Below, piece by piece: positions 31,482 through 40,241 of a DNA stretch of 64,000 nt. The notes beneath the pieces are model-generated. The model ran no database searches. It was not told the DNA's origin and was given only the letters and a program-made list of their open reading frames with translations. Position 1 is the first letter of the stretch, and the number at the start of each line of letters is the position of its first letter. The stretch is taken from NCBI RefSeq assembly GCF_002770725.1, contig NZ_NQVN01000001.1, positions 744,001-808,000 on the forward strand, written 5' to 3'. The translations under genes and the position numbers were made by a program. This DNA is from Pleomorphomonas carboxyditropha (GTDB lineage: Bacteria > Pseudomonadota > Alphaproteobacteria > Rhizobiales > Pleomorphomonadaceae).

Positions 31482-32165
31482 TCAGAAGGGAGCTACGCGA
31501 TCGTAAAGCTGATGGAGAACACCTGGCTGCTGCACTTCGGTCAGCCGGCCACGGCCACCATAGGAAATGCGTGCCTCGGCAATCTTCTCGTAGGGCACGA
31601 CGTTGTTGCCGGAAATGTCCCGCTGACGAACGATGCCCTGGATATTGACGACCCGCATCTCGAAGTTGACACGCATTTCCTGCGAACCGGAGATGATCAG
31701 GTTGCCGTTGGGCAGAACGCTGGTGACCACGGCCGCGAGCGTCACGTTGATCTCTTCGGAGCGTTCGACGGCGCCTTTGCCTGTCGAGCGGGAGTCCGAA
31801 TTGACGCTGCCGTCGAAGCTGGCGTCCGAGCCGTCGCCGTCGACGGAAAAGCCGAAGCCGGCGCCGATGCCGGCGCTGGACACGCGGGAACGCTCCGATG
31901 AATTGTCGAGCTCGGCCTTGTCGTCCATCCGGATGACGACGGTGAGGACATCGCCGACCTGGTGGGCGCGGGAATCGCGGAAAAGACTTTCCCCGCCACG
32001 AACGTAGGTGGAGTTGGGGTCGCGGAACATGACCGGCTCCGGCGCCAGCGCGTTGAGCGGCAGCGCGGCGCCGACCCGCGACATGGTCGGTTCCGTATTG
32101 AGGTCGTTGGTCGTATTGCAGCCGGCGAGTGCCAGGCCGGCAATGAGAAGCAGGGCGCGCTTCAA
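31482..32165 (-). CDS. flgH: FlgH, flagellar L-ring lipoprotein
   Basis: This 227-residue outer-membrane lipoprotein has a lipobox LAGC with the lipidated Cys at position 16 (MKRALLLIAGLALAGCNTTND). It carries the family stretches LFRDSRAHQVGDVLTVVIRMDDKA, ANLSG-type NGNLIISGSQEMRVNFEMRVVNIQGIVRQRDI and ARISYGGRGRLTEVQQPGVLHQLYDRVAPF. The start codon is TTG, with AAGGAG 8 nt upstream, and it overlaps the motE stop. Confidence 0.94.
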   Translation of the reverse strand: MKRALLLIAGLALAGCNTTNDLNTEPTMSRVGAALPLNALAPEPVMFRDPNSTYVRGGESLFRDSRAHQVGDVLTVVIRMDDKAELDNSSERSRVSSAGIGAGFGFSVDGDGSDASFDGSVNSDSRSTGKGAVERSEEINVTLAAVVTSVLPNGNLIISGSQEMRVNFEMRVVNIQGIVRQRDISGNNVVPYEKIAEARISYGGRGRLTEVQQPGVLHQLYDRVAPF

Positions 32166-32722
32166 GGGGTATCTCCTTTGGCGGACAGCTCGGTCATGCC
32201 GGCGAGTGCGCTGGCGAGCTGGGAGGCGCGGGCGGGCTCCATCTCGTTGAGAATGGCGCTGGAGACGCGCGCGTTGAGCCTTGCGAGCACGGCGGCGGCC
32301 ATATCGTCGTCAAGGGCGGTGAGCTGGCCGGCTGCGGCCTCCGGCCGCATCTTGGCGTAGATCGCCACCACGTCGTCGCGGGCGGCGGCGAGGAAATCCT
32401 CGCGCTTCTTGAGCCAGGCCTCGTATTCGGCCCGCTTCGCCTCGAGGGCGGCGATCCGCTCGGCGAGGCGTTTGTCGAGCGCTTCCAGGGTCGATTTCTG
32501 CCAGGCGTAGCGGGCATCGGCGGCGACGTCGCGGATGTTGACGCAATACTGGCGTGCCTCTTCGGTGAGCGCCCGCATTTCGAGACCCGAGTGGCTGGTG
32601 GCCGCGGTTTCGACGGGCGATACCGTCTTCGTCTCCGTCTCCGCCGCGATCACCGGGCAAAGCTGGACCGTCATGGCCGTAGCGAGCAGGCGAAACAGAA
32701 TGCGCCGTCGGATCGACGTCAT
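32162..32722 (-). CDS. motE: MotE, periplasmic chaperone of MotC
   Basis: This is a 186-residue secreted protein. A signal peptide (about residues 1-27) precedes a coiled coil (about 70-110, KSTLEALDKRLAERIAALEAKRAEYEAWLKKRE). An MgtE_N-like domain follows (IYAKMRPEAAAGQLTALDDDMAAAVLARLNARVSSAILNEM). In Sinorhizobium, MotE is a dimeric chaperone that stabilises MotC, which is encoded here at 23896-25080. It heads the operon motE-flgH-fliL-fliP and is preceded by a flagellar box. Confidence 0.85.
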   Translation of the reverse strand: MTSIRRRILFRLLATAMTVQLCPVIAAETETKTVSPVETAATSHSGLEMRALTEEARQYCVNIRDVAADARYAWQKSTLEALDKRLAERIAALEAKRAEYEAWLKKREDFLAAARDDVVAIYAKMRPEAAAGQLTALDDDMAAAVLARLNARVSSAILNEMEPARASQLASALAGMTELSAKGDTP

Positions 32723-32774
32723 GCCGAAACCCCTTCAGTGCTTGATTTCATGTCCCGGAGGATCGCACCGCAGT

Positions 32775-32789
32775 CTTGCGCGGGGCTGG
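32775..32789 (-). promoter_or_regulatory. Flagellar box ahead of motE
   Basis: In the direction of transcription it reads CCAGCCCCGCGCAAG, 14 of 15 to the consensus. It ends 52 bp before the motE ATG, in the gap between flgI and motE. Confidence 0.65.
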
Positions 32790-32930
32790 TCGCCGCCGGA
32801 CGATCTCATATCAATTCGCGGAGATACCGACGCATCCGCTCATCGAGGTCTTTGCCGATGTCTCATCTGCATCGAGGGCATGAGAAACCGGCAAGCGGAA
32901 TGCCGGGAGGCATTTCGATGCCTTCTGGCA

Positions 32931-34268
32931 TCACTGCACCACCAGGTCCGCCTGGAGCGCGCCGGCGGTCTTCATCGCCTGGACGATGGCGATGACGCCG
33001 GTCGGCTTGAGGCCGATCTGGTTGAGGCCGCGCACCAGCGTCTGCAGGTCGGTGCCGCCGACGATGGCGAGCTTGCCGCCGCTTTCGCTGGCGTCGACCA
33101 TGGTGCGCGGCAGCACCACCGTCTCGCCGTCCGAGAACGGTTCCGGCTGCGAGACCACCGGCGTTTCGGTGACGCGGATGCTGAGGTTGCCGTGGGTGAT
33201 GGCCACCGTCGAGATGCGCACGTCGGCGCCCATCACCACCGTGCCCGAGCGCTCGTCGATGACGACGCGGGCCGGCGTGTCCGGCCGCACCGGCAGGCCT
33301 TCGATCTCGGCGATGAAGCGGGCCGCCGACATGCCGCGCGGCTTGACGAGCGCAACGGTGCGGTAGTCGCGCTCCTCGGCGACGGCGGCGCCATAGCGGC
33401 GGCGGCTGTAGCTGTTGATGGCGTCGGTGATGCGGACGGCCGTGCGAAAATCCGGGTTGCGCAACTTGAAGGTCAGCGTGCCGAGACCGTCGAGGCTGGT
33501 CTGGAGCTCGCGCTCGATCAAGGCGCCGTTCGGGATGCGGCCGGCGGTCGGGGTGCCCTTCTGGACGCTCTCCGCCATGCCGGCCGCGGTGTAGCCGGTG
33601 ACGGCGACCGGTCCCTGCGCTACGGCATAGACCTCGCCGTCGGCGCCGGCGAGCTGGGTGATGATCAGCGTGCCGCCCTGCAGCGAGCTGGCGTCGCCGA
33701 GCGAGGCGACGTTGACGTCGATGCGCGAGCCGGTGCCGGCAAAGGCCGGCAGCTCGGCGGTGGCGATCACCGCGGCGATGTTGCGGGTGCGGAGCGCGCT
33801 GTCGCGCACGTTGACGCCCAGCCGTTCCAGCATCGATTGCAGCGATTGCTCGGAGAAGGCGGCGTTGCGCAGCGTGTCGCCGGTGCCCTGGAGGCCGACG
33901 ACGAGGCCGTAGCCGACGAGCTGGTTCTCGCGGACGCCTTCGACGGCGGCGATGTCCTTGATGCGTACGTCGCCCGGCGACAGCGCGTGCACCATGGTGT
34001 CGGGCGTGCTGGGCGCCCTCGGCTCCGGTCCGCTTCGCGGCACGACCGGCGCCACGGTGGGAGGCGGCGGCAGGGGCGAATTCGGCGCCATGTCGGCGGC
34101 GAGCAGCGTCGGTCCGTCCCGGCCGGCAAAGGGCAGGGGACCGTCGACGACGCTGACCACCTCGCCGGTCTGCGGATCGAGGGTAATCGGCATCCGCGAG
34201 CCGTCCTGGGCGGCGGCCGGCTGGAGGGCGAGAAAGCCGGCGGCGAGGCCGGCGAGAAGGAGACGCAT
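32931..34268 (-). CDS. flgI: FlgI, flagellar P-ring protein
   Basis: This 445-residue periplasmic P-ring protein has a signal peptide (residues 1-20) and an unusually long Pro-rich spacer (to about residue 90) before the conserved body. The body begins VRIKDIAAVEGVRENQLVGYGLVVGLQGTGDTLRN. Other family parts are SIDVNVASLGDASSLQGGTLI and the closing GLNQIGLKPTGVIAIVQAMKTAGALQADLVV. The spacer makes it some 70 residues longer than enteric FlgI. It overlaps the flgA stop. Confidence 0.94.
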   Translation of the reverse strand: MRLLLAGLAAGFLALQPAAAQDGSRMPITLDPQTGEVVSVVDGPLPFAGRDGPTLLAADMAPNSPLPPPPTVAPVVPRSGPEPRAPSTPDTMVHALSPGDVRIKDIAAVEGVRENQLVGYGLVVGLQGTGDTLRNAAFSEQSLQSMLERLGVNVRDSALRTRNIAAVIATAELPAFAGTGSRIDVNVASLGDASSLQGGTLIITQLAGADGEVYAVAQGPVAVTGYTAAGMAESVQKGTPTAGRIPNGALIERELQTSLDGLGTLTFKLRNPDFRTAVRITDAINSYSRRRYGAAVAEERDYRTVALVKPRGMSAARFIAEIEGLPVRPDTPARVVIDERSGTVVMGADVRISTVAITHGNLSIRVTETPVVSQPEPFSDGETVVLPRTMVDASESGGKLAIVGGTDLQTLVRGLNQIGLKPTGVIAIVQAMKTAGALQADLVVQ

Positions 34269-34726
34269 CAGCTCTTTCCTACGACGATGCTGCCGTCGGC
34301 CTGGACGACGCCGACGATGACGGTGCCGGATTCGGTATTGCGGACGCGGATCACCTCGCCGGCGCTGCCGGACTGCATCGGCTCGGCATAGGTGATGATG
34401 GTCAGCCCGCCCTCGACGAAGACGAGCCGCACCGGCACGCCGCGCCGCACCAGCTTGGGATTTTCCACGGCGTTGACGGTGATCGGCTGGCCGGGCAGCA
34501 ACGTGCGCCGCGCCACCTTGCCGACCAGCATCTCGCGACCGGCGATGATCGCTTCGAGAGAGGCGCGCGTCAGGCGGAAGCGCCGCTCCGTCAGCATGTC
34601 CTCGGTGATCGGATCGCCGGGGTAGATGGTGATGCCGGGCACCGGCAACGTCGACACCATCTGGGCGCCGGCCGGCAGCGCGGCGGCGAGGAAGGCAAAC
34701 GTGGCGAGCAGCAGCAGGCGTTTCAT
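34268..34726 (-). CDS. flgA: FlgA, P-ring assembly chaperone
   Basis: This 152-residue protein has a signal peptide (residues 1-21). The SAF-like C-terminal domain includes GREMLVGKVARRTLLPGQPI, the strand VPVRLVFVEGGLTIITYAEPM, and GEVIRVRNTESGTVIVGVVQADGSIVV. It lacks the N-terminal domain of longer FlgA proteins, as is common in alphaproteobacteria. It helps FlgI fold into the P ring in the periplasm, and flgI follows directly. Confidence 0.92.
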   Translation of the reverse strand: MKRLLLLATFAFLAAALPAGAQMVSTLPVPGITIYPGDPITEDMLTERRFRLTRASLEAIIAGREMLVGKVARRTLLPGQPITVNAVENPKLVRRGVPVRLVFVEGGLTIITYAEPMQSGSAGEVIRVRNTESGTVIVGVVQADGSIVVGKS

Positions 34727-34744
34727 GGAAAAGCCTTTCCGGCG

Positions 34745-35533
34745 TCAGCGCAGCCCGTTCGAGACGGTGCCGGCCATCGAGTCGGCCGCCTGGATGACCT
34801 GGGAATTCATCTCGTAGGCGCGCTGGGCGGAGATGAGCTCGGTGATCTCGGTGACGGGATCGACGTTGGAGGCTTCGAGATACTTCTGGTGGATCTTGCC
34901 GAAGCCGGGATCGGTCGGGACGCCGACGACCGGCGTGCCGGAGGCGAGCGTCTCGCGATAGAGATTGCCGCCGATCGGTTCGAGGCCGACGTCGTTGGTG
35001 AAGTTGGCAAGCGATAGCTGGCCGAGCGACTGCGGCGCCGCCTGGCCGGGCACGGTGGCGAAGATTTCGCCGGATTCGTTGACCGTCAGGTCGGTGGCGT
35101 CGGTCGGCACGATGATCGCCGGCTGCACGGCGTAGCCGTCGAGCGTGACCAGTTGGCCGTCGGCGTCCTTGTTGAAGGCACCGGCGCGTGTATAGAGCGT
35201 TTCGCCGTTCGGCCCGTCGACCTGGAACCAGCCGCGGCCGTCGATCGCCATGTCGTAGGTGTTGCCGGTGAGCGTCAGGCCGCCCTGCAGATGCAGGTTG
35301 CGGATGGCGGCGGCGCGGACGCCCAGCCCCTGCCGCACGCCCTCGGGGATCACCGACTGGCCGCCCTGGTTGGGCACGCCCTGCATGCGCTGGGTCTGGT
35401 AGAGCAGGTCGGTGAATTCGGCGCGCGACCGCTTGAAGGCGGTGGTGTTGATGTTGGCGATGTTGTTGGCGATGACTTCGACGTTGAGCTGCTGGGCAGT
35501 CATGCCGGTGGCGGCGATGGCGAGCGCTTTCAT
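34745..35533 (-). CDS. flgG: FlgG, distal rod protein
   Basis: This is a 262-residue rod protein. It carries the N-terminal rod signature ([46 protein letters not shown]), the FlgG motif [23 protein letters not shown], and the C-terminal [33 protein letters not shown]. Length and motifs are standard. It sits between fliE and flgA in the rod operon. Confidence 0.96.
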   Translation of the reverse strand: MKALAIAATGMTAQQLNVEVIANNIANINTTAFKRSRAEFTDLLYQTQRMQGVPNQGGQSVIPEGVRQGLGVRAAAIRNLHLQGGLTLTGNTYDMAIDGRGWFQVDGPNGETLYTRAGAFNKDADGQLVTLDGYAVQPAIIVPTDATDLTVNESGEIFATVPGQAAPQSLGQLSLANFTNDVGLEPIGGNLYRETLASGTPVVGVPTDPGFGKIHQKYLEASNVDPVTEITELISAQRAYEMNSQVIQAADSMAGTVSNGLR

Positions 35534-35543
35534 CTCTGGTTCC

Positions 35544-35879
35544 TCAAATGGCCATGCGGCCGATTTCCTGGTAGGCGGACACGACCTTGTCGCGGACGGC
35601 GAGGGCGGTCTGCAGCGACTTCTCGGCCGACATCACCGCCTCGACGACCTGCTGCACGCTCATCTTGCCCTCCATGCCGGCGATCGAGGCGGCCTCGCCG
35701 GCCCTGAGATCGGCGACGGCCGAACCGGACACCTGGGCCAGCACGTCCATGAAGTCGACCGGCGCGGCGGCGGCCGACGTCGCGGCCTGGGCCGGCGCAG
35801 CGGTGCGGACGGCCGAGGTGGCGGTCGGCGGCGACAGCCGGTCGAGGTTGAAGTCGAGCGAGGAGATGGGGTTCAGCAT
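35544..35879 (-). CDS. fliE: FliE, MS-ring/rod junction protein
   Basis: This 111-residue protein has a variable Ala-rich N terminus and the FliE core [26 protein letters not shown], then [38 protein letters not shown] use the ATG at 35879, which overlaps the flgC stop and has GAGG 8 nt upstream; a GTG one codon earlier is possible. It links the MS ring to the rod. Confidence 0.93.
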   Translation of the reverse strand: MLNPISSLDFNLDRLSPPTATSAVRTAAPAQAATSAAAAPVDFMDVLAQVSGSAVADLRAGEAASIAGMEGKMSVQQVVEAVMSAEKSLQTALAVRDKVVSAYQEIGRMAI

Positions 35880-36295
35880 CACGAATTCCTCAGGAGGTCG
35901 ATGTTCATCGTCAGCATGGAGCGGGCCTGGGTGATCGCCTCGACGTTGGCCGAGTAGGAGCGATTGGCCTGGCGGAGGTCGCTGAGCTCGATGAGCACGT
36001 TGACGTTGGGCATCTTGACGTTGCCGTTGGCGTCGGCGGCGGGGTTGCCGGGGTCGTGGCGCACCTCGAACGGGCTGCGGTCGGCGCCGATGTCCTTGAC
36101 GACGACGGCCGGCGTTCCCATGGCGTGGTCGATTTCCTCGGCGAAGGTCACCGTTTTGCGGCGATAGGGATCGGCGCCGGGGGTGCGGCCGGTCGACTGG
36201 GCGTTGGCGAGGTTTTCGGAGACGACGCGCATGCGCGTCGACTGGGCCTGCATGCCCGATCCGGAAATCCTGAGAGCGGCGGTCAGCTGGTCCAT
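35879..36295 (-). CDS. flgC: FlgC, proximal rod protein
   Basis: This 138-residue rod protein has the N-terminal signature ISGSGMQAQSTRMRVVSENLANAQSTG and the C-terminal MPNVNVLIELSDLRQANRSYSANVEAITQARSMLTMNIDLLRN. Both are characteristic of FlgC. It follows flgB by 4 nt and overlaps fliE, so the rod genes are tightly coupled. Confidence 0.95.
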   Translation of the reverse strand: MDQLTAALRISGSGMQAQSTRMRVVSENLANAQSTGRTPGADPYRRKTVTFAEEIDHAMGTPAVVVKDIGADRSPFEVRHDPGNPAADANGNVKMPNVNVLIELSDLRQANRSYSANVEAITQARSMLTMNIDLLRNS

Positions 36296-36299
36296 CGGG

Positions 36300-36680
36300 T
36301 CAGCCCTTCACGGCGGAGGTCAGCATGCGGCCGAAAGCGGCGACGATGCTGCGGTTGAGGGAGAAGCTGGTGTGGATGTCGCCGGCCTTGATCATCTCCT
36401 GTTCGAGGCTGACCGAGTTGCCGGAATGGCTGATCTCCCAGGCCTTCTCGCGGCGAACGTCGGTCGCGGCGGCGTCGAGGCCGGACGGCGCCATATGGCC
36501 GGGATTGGTGGCGGCGAGTTCGAGGCGGGTCTGGGAAAGGACGTCGCTGAACGGCTCGACGTCGACGGCGCGGTATTTCGGCGTGTCGGCGTTGGCGACG
36601 TTCTGCGCGACGGTCGTCTGGCGGACGGACAGCCAGTCGGCCTGCCGCGAGGCGAGAGCGAAGAGGTGGATGGGTTGCAA
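36300..36680 (-). CDS. flgB: FlgB, proximal rod protein
   Basis: This 126-residue rod protein begins MQPIHLFALASRQADWLSVRQTTVAQNVANADTPKYRA, the usual FlgB opening, when started at the TTG at 36680. A perfect GGAGG lies 8 nt before this TTG. The upstream ATG at 36713 would place that site inside the coding region, so TTG is preferred. The C-terminal half (KAGDIHTSFSLNRSIVAAFGRMLTSAVKG) matches rod proteins. It heads flgB-flgC-fliE-flgG-flgA-flgI. Confidence 0.92.
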   Translation of the reverse strand: MQPIHLFALASRQADWLSVRQTTVAQNVANADTPKYRAVDVEPFSDVLSQTRLELAATNPGHMAPSGLDAAATDVRREKAWEISHSGNSVSLEQEMIKAGDIHTSFSLNRSIVAAFGRMLTSAVKG

Positions 36681-36724
36681 GGGCGATCCCTCCGAATGTT
36701 CGAGAGGGATCATGAGGGTGAAAT

Positions 36725-36739
36725 CTTGCCTGAGGCTGG
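36725..36739 (-). promoter_or_regulatory. Flagellar box ahead of flgB
   Basis: In the direction of transcription it reads CCAGCCTCAGGCAAG, 13 of 15 to the consensus. It ends 44 bp before the TTG start of flgB. Confidence 0.62.
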
Positions 36740-36844
36740 TCTTAGAGCATTTTCGGGCGAAGCGGGCGGCGGATCGCGTGGAGAAAATGCGTCAATTCAA
36801 CGGGATGGAAATGCCGGGATAAAACCGCCAGCCGGCTTGCCGGA

Positions 36845-37276
36845 TCAGCCGATCGGAACGAGGCGGGCGTCGGCGATGGCGTCGACGAGGCGACGGGTGT
36901 TCTCTTCCGGGTCGCCCGAAGAGCCCGAGACCGCGAAATAGTGGATGTCGACGCCGGCGTTCAGCGGACCGAGGATCAGGCTGAAGAACACCGTGACGCC
37001 CTGGTTCTGGAATTCCATGTCGAGCGTCACCGTGGTCGGCCCCGACCAGTCGGTGTCGACGGCGGCGCGCCAGCCGTAGCGGAGCGTGTCGGGCTTGAAA
37101 TAAAGCTCGACCGAGGAGGCGACGAGGTCGTCGAGATTGCCGTGCTTTTCGAGCTGGATGTAGACCACCAGATTGACAATGTCGATCAGACGCAGCTCGG
37201 CGGCGACGTCTTTCACGCCTTCGGCGATCGCCTTCTCCCGGGCGAGGGAACGGTGGTCGTTGCGCGTATCCGTCAT
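36845..37276 (-). CDS. Conserved hypothetical protein between flhB and flgB
   Basis: This 143-residue protein has no signal peptide. An N-terminal charged helix (residues about 8-30) is followed by AELRLIDIVNLVVYIQLEKHGNLDDLVASSVELYFKPDTL and a beta-rich half (TTVTLDMEFQNQGVTVFFSLILGPLNAGVDIHYF). I recognise no named family. It overlaps flhB by 4 nt and closes the motA-fliM-fliN-fliG-flhB operon. This suggests a conserved motility or export-related role, which is inference from position only. Confidence 0.6.
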   Translation of the reverse strand: MTDTRNDHRSLAREKAIAEGVKDVAAELRLIDIVNLVVYIQLEKHGNLDDLVASSVELYFKPDTLRYGWRAAVDTDWSGPTTVTLDMEFQNQGVTVFFSLILGPLNAGVDIHYFAVSGSSGDPEENTRRLVDAIADARLVPIG

Positions 37277-38373
37277 GGGTGGCCGTTGACGATGGCAGGC
37301 AGGTGACTGTCGGAAGACCGAACCTGAAGCAGATAGATGATCTCCGCCACGGCCCGGTAGAACTCGACGGGGATCATCTGGTCGAGTTCCACCTTACCGT
37401 ACATTGCCCGGGTTAGCAATTTGTCCTCGACCACCGGGATGCCGTTCTGCTCGGCGATCTCGCGGATCTTCAGGGCGACGAGGTCCTGGCCCTTGGCCAG
37501 CACCACCGGCGCGCCGCCCTCCTCGTAGACGTAGCGCAGCGCGATGGCATAGTGGGTGGGGTTGGCAAGCACCAGCGTGGCGCGCGGCACGTTCGCCATC
37601 ATGCGGTGGCGGATGCGGTCGCGGGCCAGCGAGCGCATCCGCGCCTTGACCAGCGGATCGCCCTCGGTGTTCTTGAACTCGTCCTTCACCTCCTGCTTGG
37701 TCATGCGCAGGTTGCGCCGCCATTGCAGGCGGGCCCAGACGAGATCGGCGGCCACCAGCAGCACCGTGGCGATGCAGACGGCGGAGAGCAAGTGGATGGC
37801 GATGCCGACGGTGGAGTCGACGAGGGTGCCGGGGTCGGAGAACATGGCGTTCACCATCCGATGCTGTTCGGTTTTGAGAATGATCGAAACCACGAGGGCG
37901 GTCGCGCCGAACTTGAACAGCGCCTTGCCGAATTCGACGACGCTCTGCAGGCCGAAGACGCGCTTCCAGCCCTTGGCGATCGACAGGCGGCTGAGCTCGG
38001 GCTTGATGCGGTCGAACACCACCTGCGGCACGTTCTGGACGAAGGAGCCGGCAAGGCCGGCGACGGCGAACATGATGATGGCCGGCACCAGGAAGCGGCC
38101 CATCTCGAGACCGACGGCGTCGAGCAGCAGAACGGCATCCTGACCTTGTTCAAGGCGGACGTCTCCGGGGTTGTCGAGGAAGCCGCGAAGGGTCGCCGCC
38201 AGCCGGGCGGCGCCGCTGCCGATCACCCAGACCATGACGATCAGCATGGCGCCGAGCGAGAACAGCACGGGCAGCTCGCGCGAGGTGGCGATGTTGCCCT
38301 TTTCGATGGCGTCCTGGGTCTTCTTTGGGGTGGCTTCCTCGGTTTTACTGTCTTGTTCCGGCTCGTCGCTCAT
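37273..38373 (-). CDS. flhB: FlhB, flagellar export gate and specificity switch
   Basis: This is a 366-residue export gate protein with four membrane segments (near residues 34-55, 92-112, 152-168 and 188-212) and a cytoplasmic C-terminal domain. The autocleavage motif NPTH lies at residues 271-274 (LVLANPTHYAIALRY). Cleavage there lets FliK switch export from hook to filament substrates. The N terminus is charged, DEPEQDSKTEEATPKK. It follows fliG by 8 nt. Confidence 0.96.
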   Translation of the reverse strand: MSDEPEQDSKTEEATPKKTQDAIEKGNIATSRELPVLFSLGAMLIVMVWVIGSGAARLAATLRGFLDNPGDVRLEQGQDAVLLLDAVGLEMGRFLVPAIIMFAVAGLAGSFVQNVPQVVFDRIKPELSRLSIAKGWKRVFGLQSVVEFGKALFKFGATALVVSIILKTEQHRMVNAMFSDPGTLVDSTVGIAIHLLSAVCIATVLLVAADLVWARLQWRRNLRMTKQEVKDEFKNTEGDPLVKARMRSLARDRIRHRMMANVPRATLVLANPTHYAIALRYVYEEGGAPVVLAKGQDLVALKIREIAEQNGIPVVEDKLLTRAMYGKVELDQMIPVEFYRAVAEIIYLLQVRSSDSHLPAIVNGHP

Positions 38374-38381
38374 GACGCACC

Positions 38382-39413
38382 TCAGCGTATGTAGGTGTCG
38401 TCATCCTGGTCGGAATTGAGCTCGATCTCGCCGCGGCCGGCCATGTCGAGCGCCAGGTCGGCGATGACGCGCCGCGCCTCCAGCACGTCGCGCTGCGGCG
38501 AGGGCTCGCTGGTGGCGAGTTCGTTCTCGACGATGCGGCGGGCGCGGGTGGCCAGCGACGACAGGATGGCGTCGCGGAAGTCGAGGTCGGTGCCCTTGAG
38601 GGCGAGCACCACCCGTTCGGTCGGAATCTGGTCGAAGATGGCCTGGCGGGCGCGTGGCGCCAGATTGATGATGTCGTCGAAGGTGAACAGCAGGCCCTTC
38701 AGCATTTCCGCCGATTCCGGCTTGACCTTCTTGATGCCCTCGAGCGCGTCCTCCATGTCCTGCCGCTCCATCTTGTTCAGGATGTCGGCCATGCGGGCAT
38801 GGGTATCGGCGCCCATGTTGCGCGAGAAATTCAGCATGAAGTCCTCGTGCAGCGTGCGCTCGGCGATGGCCACCGTATCCTCGACGATCGGCTTGAGGTT
38901 CAGCATGCGGCGCATCAGCTCGTGGCGCAGCGGCTGCGGCAGGTGGCTCATGGTGCGCGCGGCGAAGGTCGGGCGCACTTTCGACAGGATGAGCGCCGCC
39001 GTCTGCGGATGCTCCTTCTGGAGATAGTTGGCGAAGATCGCCTCGGAAACCGAGGATATCCGGTCCCAGATGGAGCGGTTGGCGTAACCGAGCACGTCCG
39101 ACATGATGTCGGACACCTGGTCGGGCGGCAGGATGCCGGTCAGCATCTTCTCGACGTCGCTGACGGTGCCGAGCAGGTTGCCGCCGGTGAAGCGGGTGGC
39201 GAACTCCTCGACGATGTCGGAGATCTGCTTGGCCGTCACGGCGCCGAGATCGGCGATCGACCGGGTGACCTGCTTGATCTCGCCGGTGTCGAAATGGGAG
39301 AGCAGCCGGCCCGACAGCGGCTGGCCGAGGGCCAGCAGCAGGACCGCCGCCTTGTCGGGGCCTTGGAGGGTGCGATCGCCCTTGTTCTTTTTTGCCGTAG
39401 CCGAGGCTGCCAT
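38382..39413 (-). CDS. fliG: FliG, motor switch protein
   Basis: This 343-residue C-ring protein has the three FliG domains. The N-terminal MS-ring binding part is AAVLLLALGQPLSGRLLSHFDTGEIKQVTRS. The middle part includes EHPQTAALILSKVRPTFAARTMSHLP. The C-terminal torque helix is rich in charged residues (IPTERVVLALKGTDLDFRDAILSSLATRARRIVENEL). It transmits force from the MotA/MotB stators. It lies between fliN and flhB. Confidence 0.96.
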   Translation of the reverse strand: MAASATAKKNKGDRTLQGPDKAAVLLLALGQPLSGRLLSHFDTGEIKQVTRSIADLGAVTAKQISDIVEEFATRFTGGNLLGTVSDVEKMLTGILPPDQVSDIMSDVLGYANRSIWDRISSVSEAIFANYLQKEHPQTAALILSKVRPTFAARTMSHLPQPLRHELMRRMLNLKPIVEDTVAIAERTLHEDFMLNFSRNMGADTHARMADILNKMERQDMEDALEGIKKVKPESAEMLKGLLFTFDDIINLAPRARQAIFDQIPTERVVLALKGTDLDFRDAILSSLATRARRIVENELATSEPSPQRDVLEARRVIADLALDMAGRGEIELNSDQDDDTYIR

Positions 39414-39430
39414 GATCTCCGGTCCGCTAT

Positions 39431-39877
39431 TCAGGCGTTGGAGGCGTTGCCGCCGACGATCTCGGTGAGCGAGATGCCGAAGCGCGAGGTGTCGTCCTCG
39501 ACGACGACCACCTCGCCGCGGGCGACGGTGCGGCCGTTGACCACGACGTCGACGGGCTCGCCGACGCGATGGTCGAGCGGAATGGCCGAGCCGCGCCGGA
39601 GCTTCATCAGGTTGGCGACCGGCATGATCGCCGAACCGAGAACCACCTGGATGGTGACGGGAATGCGCATCACCGCCTCGAGGTTACGCACGGCGCCGAA
39701 GCTCTCTTCTAGGCTGGGGCCGCTCTCGACCTCGGCGCTCTCGGCGGGGTCGTGGCCGGCCGTGGTTTCGACGGCGACCGCTTCCAGAACGTCGCCGGCC
39801 GGCGTCGGGGCGGACGGGCCGTCCATCTCGGCCATGATTTCATCGATGTCGCGCTGGGTCTTGGAACTGCGGGCCAT
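39431..39877 (-). CDS. fliN: FliN, C-ring switch protein
   Basis: This 148-residue protein has an acidic, variable N-terminal half and the conserved SpoA domain at the C terminus (VMRIPVTIQVVLGSAIMPVANLMKLRRGSAIPLDHRVGEPVDVVVNGRTVARGEVVVVEDDTSRFGISLTEIV). It forms the base of the C ring with FliM. The gene between it and fliM (39924-40241) is an insertion relative to enteric operons. Confidence 0.95.
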   Translation of the reverse strand: MARSSKTQRDIDEIMAEMDGPSAPTPAGDVLEAVAVETTAGHDPAESAEVESGPSLEESFGAVRNLEAVMRIPVTIQVVLGSAIMPVANLMKLRRGSAIPLDHRVGEPVDVVVNGRTVARGEVVVVEDDTSRFGISLTEIVGGNASNA

Positions 39878-39923
39878 GATCCTATCCTTTTCCTGGAACT
39901 TGCGTGGGGGACGGGCCTGCCGC

Positions 39924-40241
39924 TCAGCGGCCGGCGGCGCGGGTGCCGCTCCTCAGCAGCGCCGACGGCGCGAGATTGGCGGCCTTTTCCAGCTCGTCGA
40001 GCATGGCCCAGGCCCGTTCGATCTCGACGATCAGGTTCTGCAGCGTCGTCAGGCCCTGCATGTTGATCTCACGGATGGCGTTGCCGACCGTCATCAGGGC
40101 GACGCCGGTCTCGTCGAGCGAGGTGGCGTAGTTCGCCTGATTGGACTTGAGCTCCCGCAGTTCGCGCCGGAAGACGAGCAGGCCGACGATGGTGCCGATC
40201 AGAGCGACCAGCAGGATGCTTTCAACGAGAAAGGATGTCAT
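39924..40241 (-). CDS. Small membrane-anchored hypothetical protein between fliM and fliN
   Basis: This 105-residue protein has one N-terminal membrane segment (residues 4-23, FLVESILLVALIGTIVGLLV). A basic turn, a long helix and a charged coiled-coil-like region follow (REINMQGLTTLQNLIVEIERAWAMLDELEKAA). I do not recognise a named family. It overlaps the fliM 3' end by 20 nt and is embedded among C-ring genes, so a motor-associated role is plausible but unproven. Confidence 0.6.
   Translation of the reverse strand: MTSFLVESILLVALIGTIVGLLVFRRELRELKSNQANYATSLDETGVALMTVGNAIREINMQGLTTLQNLIVEIERAWAMLDELEKAANLAPSALLRSGTRAAGR

Noticed and set aside
39899-39913. A ninth flagellar box ahead of fliN
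   Set aside because: It matches the consensus poorly (about 10 of 15) and lies only about 20 bp from the start codon, unlike the eight accepted sites.
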